A stretch of 64,000 nucleotides of DNA, taken from NCBI RefSeq assembly GCF_040807025.1, contig NC_090981.1:68395645-68459644 (forward strand). Direction: 5' to 3'. Numbering within the stretch: position 1 is the first letter of the stretch; the number at the start of each line of letters is the position of its first letter. Below, piece by piece: positions 11,451-25,935 of the stretch. Origin of the DNA: Struthio camelus. Its lineage: Eukaryota > Chordata > Aves > Struthioniformes > Struthionidae. Made by a program: the position numbers and the translations under genes. Under the pieces are notes generated by a model. It worked only from the letters and a program-made list of their open reading frames with translations, had not been told where the DNA came from and did not search any database.

Positions 11451-14400
11451 AGTAACAATTTCTTTCTGCAAAGTTTTGGCTTTACGCTTCATGTATATGA
11501 TTTTCTGAGCGCTGCGTAATAAGGAAAAAAATGCCGATAACTTAGAGCTACTTGAGACAAAGCAATGAAATAGTCAGCTAGATGAGCACACAATCTTAAG
11601 AGGAAAGGTTTGGCATTAAATATGCATGGGCTGGTTTAGCAATTACCACAGGGCAAACGAGTATCTAGAGATGGATGAAGTTTGCGGGCACCAAGGATGC
11701 AGAAGAATTATTTAGTGTGGGAAGGAGCGTGGGGATGTACTGTGAAGTAATAGGATGAAATGAGGCAGCAGAAAGAGATCAGCTGAACATCAAGAAAGTC
11801 TTCAGAGTATTGACAAAAGTAATTACTGGGCAAGTTGTTCAAAACTCATTCCCTGAGACGCGCAGCGGGGCTGGGAGGATGCTGGGAAACCCCCGTTGCT
11901 GCGCTCCCCGGAGAGGGAGCACGTGCCCTGCCGGAGCCTCCGCCTTCCCCGCGGGCACCGGCGATCCGAGAGGAGCCCCGAGGTCAGGTCAGAGCCTAGG
12001 GGCGCATGCGCGGCCCAGAGGCGTGAGCTTCGACAAACTGCGGGGACCACGTCTCTGCTGCAAGGACGGCATCCCGAAGCCTGCCGGGCCTGCTTGGCCG
12101 CGCAGGGCTTGCTGCAGCCTCGCCTCTGCAAGACTGCCAAGCGCTCCTCCTCTGCAGCGCTTCATTGCTTCTTCAACAGGTCTGAAATGAATAGCCTGCG
12201 CTGAAAATGCCCAGTAAGTCTACAGAGACGGCAAAGCGAAGGTTAAAAGGCTCCACCGCTAATCCAATACCTGAAACGTGTATCTGGATTTTCGGGGGAA
12301 CGAGGAGCGGCAGACGGGAAAAAGTCTGCAAGACAGAAATAGCATGAAACCCGTTCTGTTTCACTATAGTTAACTTAGAGTTAAAAAGTTGCAGTTAAAA
12401 ATAACCTGGACAGTTCCTCCCAGGGTGCTGGCTGTGCTGTCTGCTTAACGCTGGAGCGAGCACAACCTCCACCTTCGCCTGGGTGAGCAGACGGGTGACA
12501 GCGGTATAGCTGCTGGGGCTGGGAAACCGTGCTTCAAGCAATCACGTTTCTTCTTCTTGTAGACAACACCATTATGCATCTTGCTGTTATACAGCCTTAC
12601 TTTAATTAGCTTCCGTATTTTTTTAGATACAAATGCTAATCCGTTTGCATCCTCAATCCATTCTTTCCAGTGTATTCCAGATAACATTTCACAATGCAGT
12701 TAAAATAACTTGATGTTATTAATTAATTCACTACCTGCCCTAAAAATTTATAAAAGATGATGGCAATCCTTGCTTTACACAGTGAATTTTCGATACTAAT
12801 AATGTATTGGGTTTGATTATCGCACGTTGGTTATCATTTAGACCACTTGGTGGTTAAGAAACCCAAGTCACATTCCAGCATCGCACAGTGCTAGGAGCTA
12901 TGCAGCGGTGGAAAAGCTCCCTAAGACAGTCATTGTATCTGCAAAACTATCCTCTCTCCAAAAGCTGTGTCTTGTCTTCATGTTATCACTGAAGCACTTT
13001 TCTCTTTTCAATTACGAATTCATAATCTTTCCCACTTCAATACATTTACTAAAATAATTGCATTATAAAACAAGGTAATACTGTACAACTGTGTATTCAA
13101 TGAGTAATTCTGAATAATAATTGGGCAGTTTGTAATGTACCTTTTTTTTAGCTTGCTAAAGGACCTGCACGGAGCGGTTTGGTTTTGGCCTGATTGGAGG
13201 CTCAGGTGACAAAGACAGGATGAGATATAGGGTTCCCTTGATGGGCTGAGTCCAGTCTGTTGGATCTAAGCTCTCCTTCGGGGAACAGATTGTTTCATTA
13301 CTTTCTGCTTCCTCCACTGGACTGGTTTTTCTTCGTGGTACGTTAGAGAGAGTCCATGGACTCCCAAGAGGTCAGCAAGAAAGAAAGATACAGATAGAAA
13401 ACCAGTGTTTTGTTGTATCGGAGATGTAGGCGCACAGACACCTGATCACGTGGAGGTTTGGGTTTTGCAGCAGTTCCCAAGTCATGGAAAGACGGTCTTC
13501 GGTGAGGATGCAAAGATCTCACAGCCAGCTGGTGTTGCCCGATTTATCTGTCCATCGTTCATGCCTCCGTCCCTGTCTGACGTGAGTCTGTAAGCAGAAC
13601 GTGGTCCAATATACTCCAAGTCAGGTATTGTGGCTACAGCTATTCAGCCCCAGCCTACAAAGCTGCTTGTATTTTTCATCTTGATGTAGACAACCATAGC
13701 AACCGGCCATGTATGTGAAAATGTAGGTCTATTTTCTAGGGAATGTTCCCACTGCAGTTATTCTGATCTCATGACAGTGTTCTCACTCTGTTATGAAACC
13801 AGCTAGTGGTCACGGGGAGGGATCGCAACACGCGCTCCTGTCCCCACGCTCCCCTTCTCAATGGCTTCGTGTAATGTACTGGTTTTTCACAGGGTCCCGT
13901 TCTGAGGTCGCTGACCTCTTTCTACGTATTACCTTACTGCAGTTCTGGATTTCGCTCAGTGTTGTGGCACTCAACTCTCTTTTTGGATCGAGCTCATCCT
14001 TGTAATGAGGCAGAAAGCCTCCTTAGTGCACAAGGAGACTGAAATGATAACTACTAAGCGTATCTGCTGTTTGTGCTATACTGATCTGTGCTGGAATAAC
14101 ATCGTACTCACGTCCCCAGGAACTTTTTGGGAGCAAAACATGAACCTCTGAGGCTATCTCAGGAAGCCTCTTTAAAGTAAATATGGTGCATACCAAAAAG
14201 ACCAAAGAGAACAAGGAAGCTAGGATTCAAAATACACAGTGCACCTTAATATGCAGCTCATGAGCTCCTGACTTCGGTGCTCTGTTGTTCACGGCAAAAA
14301 TGTGGACAAAGAATATACATATGAACAGTGATTCGTGCATTAACTGTGTGTACAGCTGAGGTCCTCCCACATGCACTGAGGTGGTGAGCAGACCATACTT

Positions 14401-16293
14401 ACTTAAGGATGTCCTTGAGCTCAGACATTTGGAGCATTGTCATGTAGGTGCTTGCAAGACGTTAAAGGATGGGCTTGAATCCCAGACTAGGGGTGTAAGT
14501 ACGTTGCACTTCTCTCATTAAGAGCATCCACACGCTCTGGAATGAAAAACGCCTGGCAGGTTTCCTCCTGGCAGAAGTATGACGCAGGTCAGAGAGCATG
14601 CAAACTCCTTCAGCAGAGAATAATACATTTTCTGCATAGATTAGCACAGGCTGGTATCCAAGTCTGAAAGAAACATTCAGGGAAAGCAGGAAGGGACCAA
14701 GTGGTAACATGCCAGGAAGTAAAATGAGATTAGCTGCTGGGTAGGTCTGGGTGCAGCATGGGAGCTGGACTAAATCTCCGTCAAAAATATTACTCACTGG
14801 CTGCCTACAGTATCCGCCAGGGTGAGGCTGAGAGGAGAAAAGGAAAAAAGGGTATGACTCACCCTATTGTATCGCATGTAGCCCCACTTCTAGCAAAGGC
14901 CAGGGTGCAGGAGAACGCTGTTTGAAGTTCTTGCCTCACCCACTAAAACACACTAGGTAGCCCCACACATTGTGGTATTTCGCCCCACTGGGGCTAGTTA
15001 GGAAGGAAGAAGAAACGGCAGTACGCACACCACAATTCAGTCTATCACATATGCATGCTTAATAATGAAGATGACTCCATTTTGTCATTAGAGTTATTTT
15101 TCTAATGTCAGGCGTGTGCATGGAGAAGGGTTTGACCCAGCCCCTAAAAGCAGCCTGGGACATAACGGGGCCGGATGAAGCTCCACGGACCTCGGCGCTG
15201 GCATCTCCTGCCATGCTGTTGCTCTCCCCAGTACCCACCTAAGGCACAGGGTGCAACTGCAGTGAGTGGCTGTAACGGCGCAGTGGCTCTGCTGCTCTGC
15301 CAATTTTAGCATGCAAATCACTACCCTACTTACTACAATGGGAAGCTAATGAGGACCATACACGATCACACAGCAAATGAGTTTCAGTCCACTATTTCAT
15401 AACCGCATGCCACAGTAGGCATCTTTTGGCTCTTAATGCAGTCTCCTCCTGGCACTTACACATCCAAATAATCCCAAAGGCAAGTCAAGGAGGACATTTA
15501 GGAAGAAGAGCGGTGCCCATCCGACTGGGATGAAAATGTCTCAGTCAGACTAAGGAAGATATATCCCTCTTTCATTTATAAGCTAAAAGGGGCTTTAAAA
15601 ATCTTCCCAGCCCGTACGTGGAGTCAGTAGCTGCTAATGGACAACTGGGAGCACGGGACGTGACGGGACCTCCGGGGCGATCAGCTCCCTGCTCGGCTGC
15701 TGCAGGGCTGCTGCTTTGCCTAACCCCAGCGGTGCCCAGCTCCCATGGCCGTTCCTGCCCGCCCGGCAGCCACGGTTCACTGCTGCGCAGGATGAGCTCG
15801 GCCAGTTGCAACGAGCACCAGGCTTGCAATGAGCACCAGCTTTGCCATTGATTTCAGTTGAGATAGGAAAGCATAACAGATGAATGTCATTCTGTCTGTG
15901 ACTATATATCTAAAATTAGAACTGAGTTAAATAACGTTTCGGTTACAATTTGGATGTATCTGATGCTGAGCAAAGCAACTAGACAGAGCAACGCCGAGGC
16001 TCCCTGGGTCCCGCTGAATGCAAAGGCGAAGCTCCCAGATTCAGCATGGCCACAGTTTCGACCAGTCCTTTCTTCCGTGCGTGAATTGGACAGGAAAAGA
16101 TTATTTTAAGTGGATATTCTCTATTCAATGTGTTCTCCAATTTGCTTGATCAGTTATTTATGCAGTGAAGTGTGCTTTGTTCTATGTTTTCGCTGTGGCC
16201 TGCCAATTACAAATACTGCTGTGAGTATTCAGCATCTCAAATTCAATAATTAAGCCTAGATCACATGATACAGCCTCTGTTCCTCGAAATCAG

Positions 16294-16346
16294 TTGTCTT
16301 TGGGTAAGTTAAATGAAGTCATGTACGTACGCTTACCCAAAGACAA
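16294..16346. repeat. 15-bp perfect inverted repeat
   Basis: TTGTCTTTGGGTAAG at 16,294-16,308 is matched exactly by its reverse complement CTTACCCAAAGACAA at 16,332-16,346, leaving a 23-base loop. A G-T wobble could extend each end by one pair. It could fold as a hairpin in DNA or RNA. I do not recognise it as a known microRNA or transposon end. Confidence 0.8.
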
Positions 16347-19300
16347 TTAATTTTGTGTCGCAACGTGTCATAATTCAACGTACAACTCAAAAGTCACAAG
16401 TAGTGAGTATTTTGAGCGTTGAGCTTTGAAGTCCTTTTCCATGAACATGTGTGGCTCCTTAATGACTGCAAATAGCAAAATAGAAGACAAAAAGAGGAGA
16501 GAATTGAAAGTCACTTTTAAAATGAATATGAAAGCGTATTCTCCTATTCATAGCCATTGTGAGAGGATACTGAATAACTTTTCTCGGTGCTAATTTTTAT
16601 TTTAAGAAAAGCTATCTGCCTGCCAAATAAAGCATAATTCATTTGTATTATCTTCTCATAAGGCACAACACTGAGAAATAGATCATCTGAGCAAAAGAGG
16701 AACAAAAAGAAACTTTTCCTGGCAAAAAATTGGGTTTGCAAAATTGTGAAGACATCACAGAGACAAAAAGAAAACCGTGGATATACAGTTTAACGAGTTC
16801 TTAAGCAAAGTGGGCTTAGGCTGTACCATGAGCTGGGCTCTTATTTTGAGGAGAAAATTTGCATCCAGAGTTTGGTATAGTAGTTTGAGGCCAGACATCG
16901 ATACGCCCACTCTTTCCCTGTTAGTCTTCCATCCAGCTCCTGATGGTTAGGCACAAGGCGGAGGACGTTTAACTACTACTTGCACCCACAGTTCAAGACA
17001 TAAACAATTTGGGCATGATTTTTTTTTTCAGGTTTCATTATCGCACCTGAAGAAATGTGCTCTTACCACTGCATTGAAGCCTATGTAATTAGTAGAAAGT
17101 ATAGAAAGGTATTATTTCTCACTTGTCAAATTAGAATTCAAGTTTCTCTGGAGGATATACTTGATCATTGGCCACTGTGTTTTATTCCCAATGCATATGT
17201 CATAGGCCTTGGACATTTTAGCTGCTGGGGTCATTACAATAGAGATCTTTCAGAGCCAACAGTTAAGGGTCTGTTTCTTAATTTAGATGAAACATGGGAC
17301 CGCTCCTGTCAGGGAGGACTCTGTGTATGACAAATGGGTCGCAGGAGCAAGCCTTTCACTATTCATTGAGATTATAAAGACTCTAAGGAGTGTTTCCATG
17401 GTAAAATAAAATATATTAGCTTTCCAAAGAGGACAGGACCACTCTGGGTAAAGCCTTGGATATTGTTTGTGCTGCAGGCACTGGTAGTGAAAAAGCTGAA
17501 ACATGAAACCTGCGGATGAAAAACAAAGAAGAAAAGAGAGAGGAAAGAACTAATAAAAGGTTTGGAAGGGTTTTAAAATATTTTAAAATAGATTTCAATA
17601 GCACTGAAAATAGATTCACAATAGCAGAGTAATTTAAAATTATATTTACCTTAAAGCTCTCAGCATTGGTTTTCAAGGATTTTCTAGAGGAAAGATAAAT
17701 GTCTCATATAGCTGACAAGAGTGGAGGTATTGAAATGACTTCCGTAGGGAGGCAGGAAAAAAGCCCACCACAGCCTGGAAACATGTCTCTGAAAGTTAGC
17801 TAATATTTAGATTGGTCTAAGAGCAGAAATATTGCATTCAAATGTTACAGAAAGTTGGTATCCAAGTAAATTATTTTTTCAGGAAAGCTGTCCATATGCC
17901 AGTGTCACTGATGCTAAAAGGAATTGGTTGAGCACTTTGGTTAACATTTTTATATAAGGGTCTGAATTTCTGGCAAAATGGTACGGGGGGAAAGGCCGGG
18001 GGGTGACCTGGTTGTCATTCAAGGAGCAGTCTCAGTGCTCCCTTTGGCTCGCGCTGCTCTGTTGACCGAGACGTGACCCTCAGTACCAGCTCCCGATGTA
18101 ACATCATAGCGGGGAGAAACCAGCAATATCTTCTAATGGCCATACAAAATCAAGGCCAACTTGTTTCTGCTGTGCTCTTGGTTTGACCAAACCATTCCAG
18201 CTGCAATGGAGGAAACTAGAATAGCTAGAATGGGAAAAAAAGCAGAAACAGAACTGCTGCAGAGCCTGAGAATGACGTGAAAAAGCCTGATTTCCTCTCA
18301 TTAATACCCTTTCCATAACAATGCATATGGTTAGAGGGGAATAAACTTGCAGAGAAAACTGAGCAAGCCAAGGTTATTGTATCTACAGCACCATCAGGGT
18401 AATGAGGAACAGCACAGATGGCCAAGCGGCAGCCCCAGCCCTGAATGCAAGGCACATTTCTCGCTCTCGAGAGCACTGGACAGCTATTCAAGCTTGTTTT
18501 AATGTCCAGGCTGAGAAGGCCTCCTGGATTGCAGTATAACCACCTGCAAGCGGCTCTGCAGAAGCCACCTGGGATCCAGCCGGGTCAGTGCTGAGCAGGA
18601 GCTAACAAGGCTTGATGAATCTGATTTGAATTTGTGCCGTTGATTGCCTCCACGCGGCATCTTTATTTCATATAATATGCTTCCATTTAAATATGAAGAG
18701 CTACTTCTTGTCAAAGCTTTGAAGCACTTAGGCCACATTTATTCTTTCTGGGCCAAATCACCTGTTCTTTCACCAAAGTAGGTATCACCTACTAACTCTC
18801 CAGGTCCGTGTTTCCCAGCTAGGCCCACTGCTGTATCTACCAGCCCCAAGCGCGTCTCAGATACCCTAGGTGATCTCAAAGGGCACCACCTCCAGCTAAA
18901 GGCTGGAGACTTTAGCCCCAGCTTCCTGCTTGGCTCATACTTTGCTTTTATTTTTCCCTTCATCAGCGCTCTCCTGCCTGAGCGGCTGCTTTTACCGCAT
19001 TTGTGCCGCGTGTGGACCAGCGTTCAGTCTGAGCACCGATCGCTAGCTTTTTGGTGAGAAACAATGTTTTTTCCCCAGGCAGAATTTCTAACGGAAGGGC
19101 GCAGCGTCGAGAGCGAGGTCACCTGCGAGGACCGATGCCACCAAGGCCAGTGCTGGCTGCGCAGCCTCTTTAACCACACGCTTTCTTTCCAGGGCCTAAT
19201 TAGCCAGAAGACATCTAGAAGCTTTTTCCAGTGGCTCATGATTTTATGGAAATCTTGTTAGAGAGATTAATTTTTATCATGGATAAAGCTCTCCTCTTTC

Positions 19301-20413
19301 TCAGAACTCCCCATTATTTTCCAGCCACCGACAGATCAGATTCACTCAGCACGTCAAAAAGCACTCTGTTTCCAGGTTTTACAGATTAATTTCATTTCAG
19401 GGCTTTTTAGCCCTCTCTATACTGCATGTAATAGGAAAAAAGCATTTGCTGCAAGGAATTTTTTCTATGTGACTCCTAGCTAAAATGTCTTCCATTTGAT
19501 ATTCTGGATGGGAGTATACATGAGTATATATAAGTAGTTTCAAGTAGCGAATGCCTTATACAAAGCTATGTTGATGATTTTTTAAGTGATTACAGGTGGA
19601 TTGCATAGCTTCTGCAGGGATGTGGTAATGCACCTCTAAATTATCCTTGTCCTTTTCCTCTGCGACTAACTCACAGACACCCTGGTGAGATGACTCCTGG
19701 GGACATTCGAGATGGTCAGAGATCTTCATACTCCCTTCATCTGAAACTCGGCATAGTTCAGGGCAGAGACTGCCAGATCAGTACCTCTTCATCCACACAA
19801 ATAATTTTTGTTCAAACCAAAGGAAATAATTTTGAGCTATTAGTCCAGAGAACAGTGGCTTTCTCCTACATTTCTGCCGCTCCATTAGCTGACTTTCCAA
19901 CAGAATTATTTCATTTTTTTAATGATGTTTTCAGTGCATATCTTTGCATATGATCACTAGATACTTCTTTTTCTCTTATTCTAGCAGAGATTTTGGCCGT
20001 GATACTTGGGCTGCTTCACTCTGCTGTAGAAAGTGCCCGGCAGCATCAAAAAGTTTTGAGGCTGAATCCCGGTCTGTGCTCTTGTCTTCCCCACAGCCAT
20101 CCCGGTTTTGATCTCTACCTCCGCTGACCTGTATGTCCTCGGTACCGCGCTGCATACAATACTCTCCTACCTATAATACTTTACAAAGCAGCAGGGAACT
20201 GAGCCCTGTGCAGGCACAGCGAGGCTATGCCTTTCCAGCCATCCCAGAAAACCCACTCTGCATCGGAGCAGCTTCTTTTCCTACGTTTGTAATTCACTCG
20301 GTGGATGAATCAGTAGAAAATCCTGCAATGATGGCATTGCCTGATGCCTCAGGAGACCATAACTAACGCTGTGGGAAAAGCGGGGAACTGTGAGCGCGGC
20401 TTCAGCCTATACT

Positions 20414-20457
20414 GTATAAAAGTGTTTACAGGTAATTTAGTATAAAGTGTTTACAGG
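20414..20457 (+). repeat. Short tandem duplication
   Basis: GTATAAAAGTGTTTACAGG (20,414-20,432) recurs as GTATAAAGTGTTTACAGG (20,440-20,457), differing by one deleted A and separated by seven bases. It is most likely a local slippage duplication. Confidence 0.8.
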
Positions 20458-23400
20458 GCAGCTAGCTCTATTGAAACGGAGGAGTGGCTTTGGTCAAAAG
20501 AGATGCAGCTTAGGTCTGCAAGGAAGATTTTTCTGTTGTGTTTTGTTCTGTTTATGTAAGGTCTCTATGGATAATATAAAAATGCCCAGAGGAAACTTAG
20601 GGAAAGGGAACCCACACGGATACAGTATGTCAAGCTGTTATAAATTGCCTGATCTCGGCTGAAGTGAAGATAACGAGACAGTTCTGTTGAAATTAGTGCA
20701 AGTATATTTTCTCATCACAGCCGCCCTAGGTATTGAAAGGAACATTATGACCTGTCAGCCCGGTCAGTACTTACTAATTGTTGCTTCTGAGCCTGCAGCA
20801 AGTGGGAGGCACAGCAGACCGAGGCAAAAGCAAGGAATCGATGAAGTTCTGCATAGCTTTCTTATTATACAGCTTTCTTCACCATTAATAAATAAATGCA
20901 AACACACACCATTATTTAGATGTTGATATTCAGTGTTTGCAATATCAAAGTGATCCTGCTTTGCTTCTGAATTTTTGGGCACATCAAATATTTAAAACAT
21001 TGTAACGCAGGGAATTATTAAAAAGGGGTGCATTTCAAAGTAAAATAATAGGTCTGATTTAGGAAAAAAGTGATTCAAATTACTCTGCAATTGCGGATCC
21101 CTGACTAGATGGAAATGCTCATGGCCTTGAAAATACTCTTTTTTTTTTCCTCCTGAGGAAAATAAAATTTTATGGGTCTGAAAAAAATCTAGGGCAACTT
21201 TCTAGATACATGTATTTTTATTTCAACACTTCTGATACTCGGTAGCAATAAATGAAAAAATAAATAAATCGGGGCATTTCATTCTAATGCCATTTTGTGT
21301 AGAAGGGGAGATTGGTCTCTGAGCAATCTTGTTCATTCCTCTTACGCTTAACTAGTTATTGCCTGGCTGTCTAATCAAGGTGCAGAAAACAACAGTATAT
21401 CCTGCTGAATTATTGTGGTTTATAAAACTGATATAACGGACCAAACATTGTATTAGCGTCAATGAATCTAGCGCTGTTGATTTCTGTGGAGTTACGTTGC
21501 CAAACACCCCGAGGTTGGCTCTGCACGTAAATACTGACGCGAGAGAGTGGCACGGACATCCAGAGAGCACATTACCCAGCGCAGGGGGTGACGGGCCACC
21601 ACCAGGCCCTGACCTGCGAACAGATACCCAGCAACGCGGGAGAGGACGTGGGTGGCAGAGAAGGAGCGGAGGGGGAAGAAGGAGAAAGCAGGATGTACAT
21701 GTAAGACATTCACATCAAAGAAATTTGCAGTATGTCTCATCTGATTAACTTGTTGACATTATATAATTAAGTAAACTATTTACTTCAGATTCACACCGGT
21801 CATTCATCTACTTTCCACGTTCTTATTTAAATAAGCCTTTTAAAAAGGCTTACAGAAATACCTGTGATCTTAGACTGTTTTCTTGACTTGGAGGGCCAGG
21901 AAAGATACTTGGTGCTATTTAACACGCACAGAAAGTTTCTTCTGAAAGAATATTTTGTTCAAGGAGCAGGATGAGAAAGCATTTGAGATGCGTTAGCACG
22001 GTTTGCCACTATTCACTTTGGCCATACCTGTTTCTCGTGATTTTCATTAAATATTCCTAACTGTTACTGACAACCATTTTGAGGGCCGTTGGGCAGCCTT
22101 ACCTATGTTAAGGCTCCCCATAACACGCCACAAGCGCGTTCTTAGCGGAGCCAAACTGAGAGGTAATGCGGCATGTCTTACGCCCGCAACGGCAGAGAAA
22201 ACTTAGCTGTTGCACGTAACCTGTTAGGGTGCCGTATCTCACTCCTTATGGACCCAAGCTAAGCGACCTAAGCAAGAATGAAGCAGATTGAGTGCATTTT
22301 CATGAAAAGCTTGTAGCAGTATATACGTTACAACATACATTAATTTAGCTTGCATTAGTAAGATGAAAACTGATGCTATTAATTCTTCGCTTGTGGAAAA
22401 ACCACAACTGAGCCACAAGAACTGGTTTAAATCAGCTTACTTAAGGGTATATGCCAGTTTTCACGGTTGAAATGATTTTATTACATTAATACGTTTTTCC
22501 CAAAGTAGAGCAGGCCTTAAAGAAAGATTTGACTAAGAAATAATTTTCTGGGATAATTAAAGAAAAAAACAGGCTAGAGAGAGCTGGCTGCAGCCTCTTC
22601 CCTATTCCTGGAGAATAATAAACCTCTGCAGACACTCAAGTCAGCAGTTGCTAGCTGCTTTTCATTCAAATACGCGAGCACAGGGAGAACAGGTGAGATA
22701 ACATATTTGCTTTCATTTTGGGGCTATATAGTAGCTAATGCAAATATGCTCGTCACGGGGAACATAAATGCCACATCCTGCTAATATTACCAAAGCAGAT
22801 CCAGCCCGTCTTTAAAAGAAGGTTTATTCGGCAAATCTCTCTCCTTCGCTGTTATTTTCTTATGATTTTCTCTAATAACTCTGTCAAGTACTTGTTCAGT
22901 CACGGCTGCTTCACATGAAATTTCTCTGTCTAGAGAGAACAGGATCTATGCACGTTTCCTGTTCTTCTGAATAAGGCTGAATTTTAATTGTTAGAGGAAT
23001 AAGCAGGAAACTGAGGTTACTGAGTAAGCCATTCGCCTTTAAGGAGCCCAAAAGAAACACAACAGCAAATTGTTTCATTTAGCATTCAGCAGCCCAGTGG
23101 AGATAAAGAAAAGACTTATCTAGAAGCTGCAACTGCTCTAGCGAAACGCTTCTGTCTGAAATCTTCTGTCGTGGCAAAACGTTTGCAGTCACATAAAGAG
23201 GGCCGGCGGCCAGCAGAGTTACTGATTGCCTCTGCCGCCAAGCCGCACCGCTGCCGATTATGAGCCAAGCGGTGGGATGCTGCTCCGCTGCTGCGGCGGG
23301 TGCTACGCTCCGCGACGCCGGGCCTCAAAGAAACGCTTTTCTAACGGTTTGATCTCCGCCGGCTACGTGCACTGGGTATTCACCAGTGGAGACGGCGGCA

Positions 23401-24650
23401 AGCAGGCCGACCAGGACCTCTTCATGAATGTCACAACAGCGAAAGCTGGCAAGCAGTCTGACTGCTCTTAACCTGCACGACTGTTGCTCACGTCGAGCTG
23501 CATGGAAGGTGCTTTTTTAGAAGTACGTGAGCGACACCCGTAAGAAGGCTTATTTTGTAAGCCGTACGACTTAAACAGTGAAGCTGTTCAGAAAAACTCT
23601 TTTTCTCATGGTAGTGACAGTACCATTTGGAAACATGGCCAGTAACAAACCTGAGGGAAGGGCAGAAACCACTTAAACAGACCTCTGAGTGGTTAGTAAG
23701 AGCTAGAAAATGGTTCTAGACACAGGAACGGCAGCCAGGATGACCCACCAGGATTATGAAAGGTTACCTGCAGCTGTTCTATTTTTGCAGGAATCTCTGG
23801 ACACACAGAAATAAAAATAGAAAAAATTACAGCAGAGGGTTCCTGTATATGCCACTTGGCTAAGAAACTCCATCTCCAGTTTCCAAGTTGTTTCTGCTTT
23901 ATGTTCAAGCCTGGAGAGTGAATTTATTTTCATCTAATTATTAACAAACTCCCAGCAATGCACCACTCTCGCTGGCTGATGCGCCCCTCTCAAGACTAGG
24001 ACTATATCTTGCAAAGAGCTGAGTACCCTGCTGAAATTCCCTGCATAGCAAGAGCAGGAACCGGTTTTGTGTCGTCAGGTTTTACACGCACAAACTGTGT
24101 AAAGTAAACGTTCCTGCATAGTCTCTGCCCATCGGTGCAGCACGGGCATTGCCCAGCGCTGGGAGTCAGCGACAGGCACCAGAGGCAGCAGCGCCGCTGC
24201 CTTACAGGGGGCACAAGAAGCTGTGAAAAGCTACATCAATTTGGATGTAAAACCATGCCAGCTGAGTAGGGGGATCAGACCCAAGGCAGTGCCATACAGG
24301 GATGAACACTACCTTCTTTCCCTTCTCTGGTTTTCCCACTTGCACTTTGCTCTCCCTTTCCTCCTTCTCCTGCTCCCTGCTTTCTCCCGTTGGCTCTTTG
24401 CTGCTTGATTTTGAAAGGATTTCCTCTCCTCCATTCAATTCTTGCCCTACAATTCTCTCTGGAAATCAGCCAGCAGGCTAAACCGGAGTTGTAACAGCTA
24501 ATACTAAGCAGACAATTTTAGGAAGATTATACAATCTTACGCTTTAGAGTTTCTAATGATCAGGGTGCGATCTTCCTGGAGGAAGGAAAAAAAAAAAGAG
24601 TATTTCATCCTTGCCTACTGCATGCACTATTTGTTCTACTTGCTTTTGAT

Positions 24651-24701
24651 GCATCTGGTACTATTAGAGACTGGTACTGGTACTGCATCTGGTACTATTA
24701 G
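24651..24701 (+). repeat. 17-bp direct repeat with nested CTGGTA units
   Basis: GCATCTGGTACTATTAG occurs exactly at 24,651-24,667 and 24,685-24,701. Between them lies ACTGGTACTGGTACT, itself built from the same CTGGTA core. This looks like a recent local duplication. Confidence 0.85.
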
Positions 24702-25914
24702 CGCCAGTTTGTACAAAAATGGGGTTGGAAGATGGGGCAGGACAGTCAAGTCAAGGACTCCCCAAATTGCAGTTCCGAGAGACTTTCATGAAAAGCCGAA
24801 ATGGGTTAAATGTATCACTCAGTTACTGTTAGGATCAGAGCGGCACAAACAAAAAGGTAAATGACAACATATTTATCATAGTTTTAGCAGCAGTAGTTCG
24901 GGACAATTTTACTGTGCCATAAACAGCCAGGCATCACCAGATACCAACAGAGTTTTCCATATTCAAGTCAGTAATAAATACGGAAGCAAGCTTTTTTAAT
25001 TTCTCACTTGATGATATACGCGTATCAATCTACCCAAGTGCACGCGACTAATCCCTGTGATATCGCAGCATTCCCTATCACTTCTCACCAGTGATCTCAC
25101 ACAAAAAATGTCATATAAAAAGCAGGAATTGTACGCTAAGCTATAATTTCACAGTAGTCTCCACCGAAACCATGGTGAGTTCCAGCATTCTAGTGAAATT
25201 ATTTGCATCTCTCTTTGTACATGCAGTTTTGCTCCCCAAGTAATGCGCTGAGGCAGAAAGCATCTTTCCTAGTCCGGTGAATCTTCTCAAGTGGTCTTCC
25301 AATAAAGCCAACAAGTTCATTTCAAGTTACGGTAAAGAGCTACACCATGATATCTGCCAGGTAGCTGCTACAGGTCTCATCAGGCAGTTAACGGTTTTGG
25401 GTTTCTTTGTGAACATCTGTCTTTGTTGCAAACAGGGATCAGATCTAGCTTGTTTGTACCAAGCGTCCCATTAAGCGAGCATTTTCTAAGGCTGGCCGAC
25501 TCAAAAAGTTACATAGGGCTTCAAGTAGAAATATAGATATTTAGTGTCCTAGAATCAGGCAGATATCCAAACGAGATTAGGCTCCCGTGGGACCTTCCAA
25601 TGTAGAAGTCACGACAAGCCTACAGCAGAAACGACTACCGCTGTCAGGCTGCATTAGCTCACTGAAGTTACTCTCTTCCTAGCACTGCCCTGTGAAAATA
25701 CTTAAGAGTTACAAAACACCGACTTTCTCAGTGACACGAAGCGATTGGATTAGCAGCGAGTGGATTAGCACTCGATGAACTGTTGCAGCCGCCCTGCTCT
25801 ACCCGGCAGTATCGGCGCCCGGCAATATCGGCGCACGGGCAGGGCTTGACACGCAACCCGGCCCAATCGCCAGCTCCGATTTAATTTTGGTAACTGAGAG
25901 AGGGATTAAAAGGC

Positions 25915-25935
25915 AAAAAAAAAAAAAAAAAAAAA
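25915..25935 (+). repeat. Poly-A run of 21
   Basis: A pure run of 21 adenines follows AGGATTAAAAGGC just upstream of the CpG island. It may be the tail of a lost retroposed copy or a simple homopolymer. No matching retroposed body is recognised to its left. Confidence 0.7.

Noticed and set aside
10446-11519. Long overlapping frames (up to 200 codons) in the orphan CpG island
   Set aside because: They occur on both strands at once, are arginine-, alanine- and proline-rich, and match no family. This is what GC-rich DNA with few stops gives.
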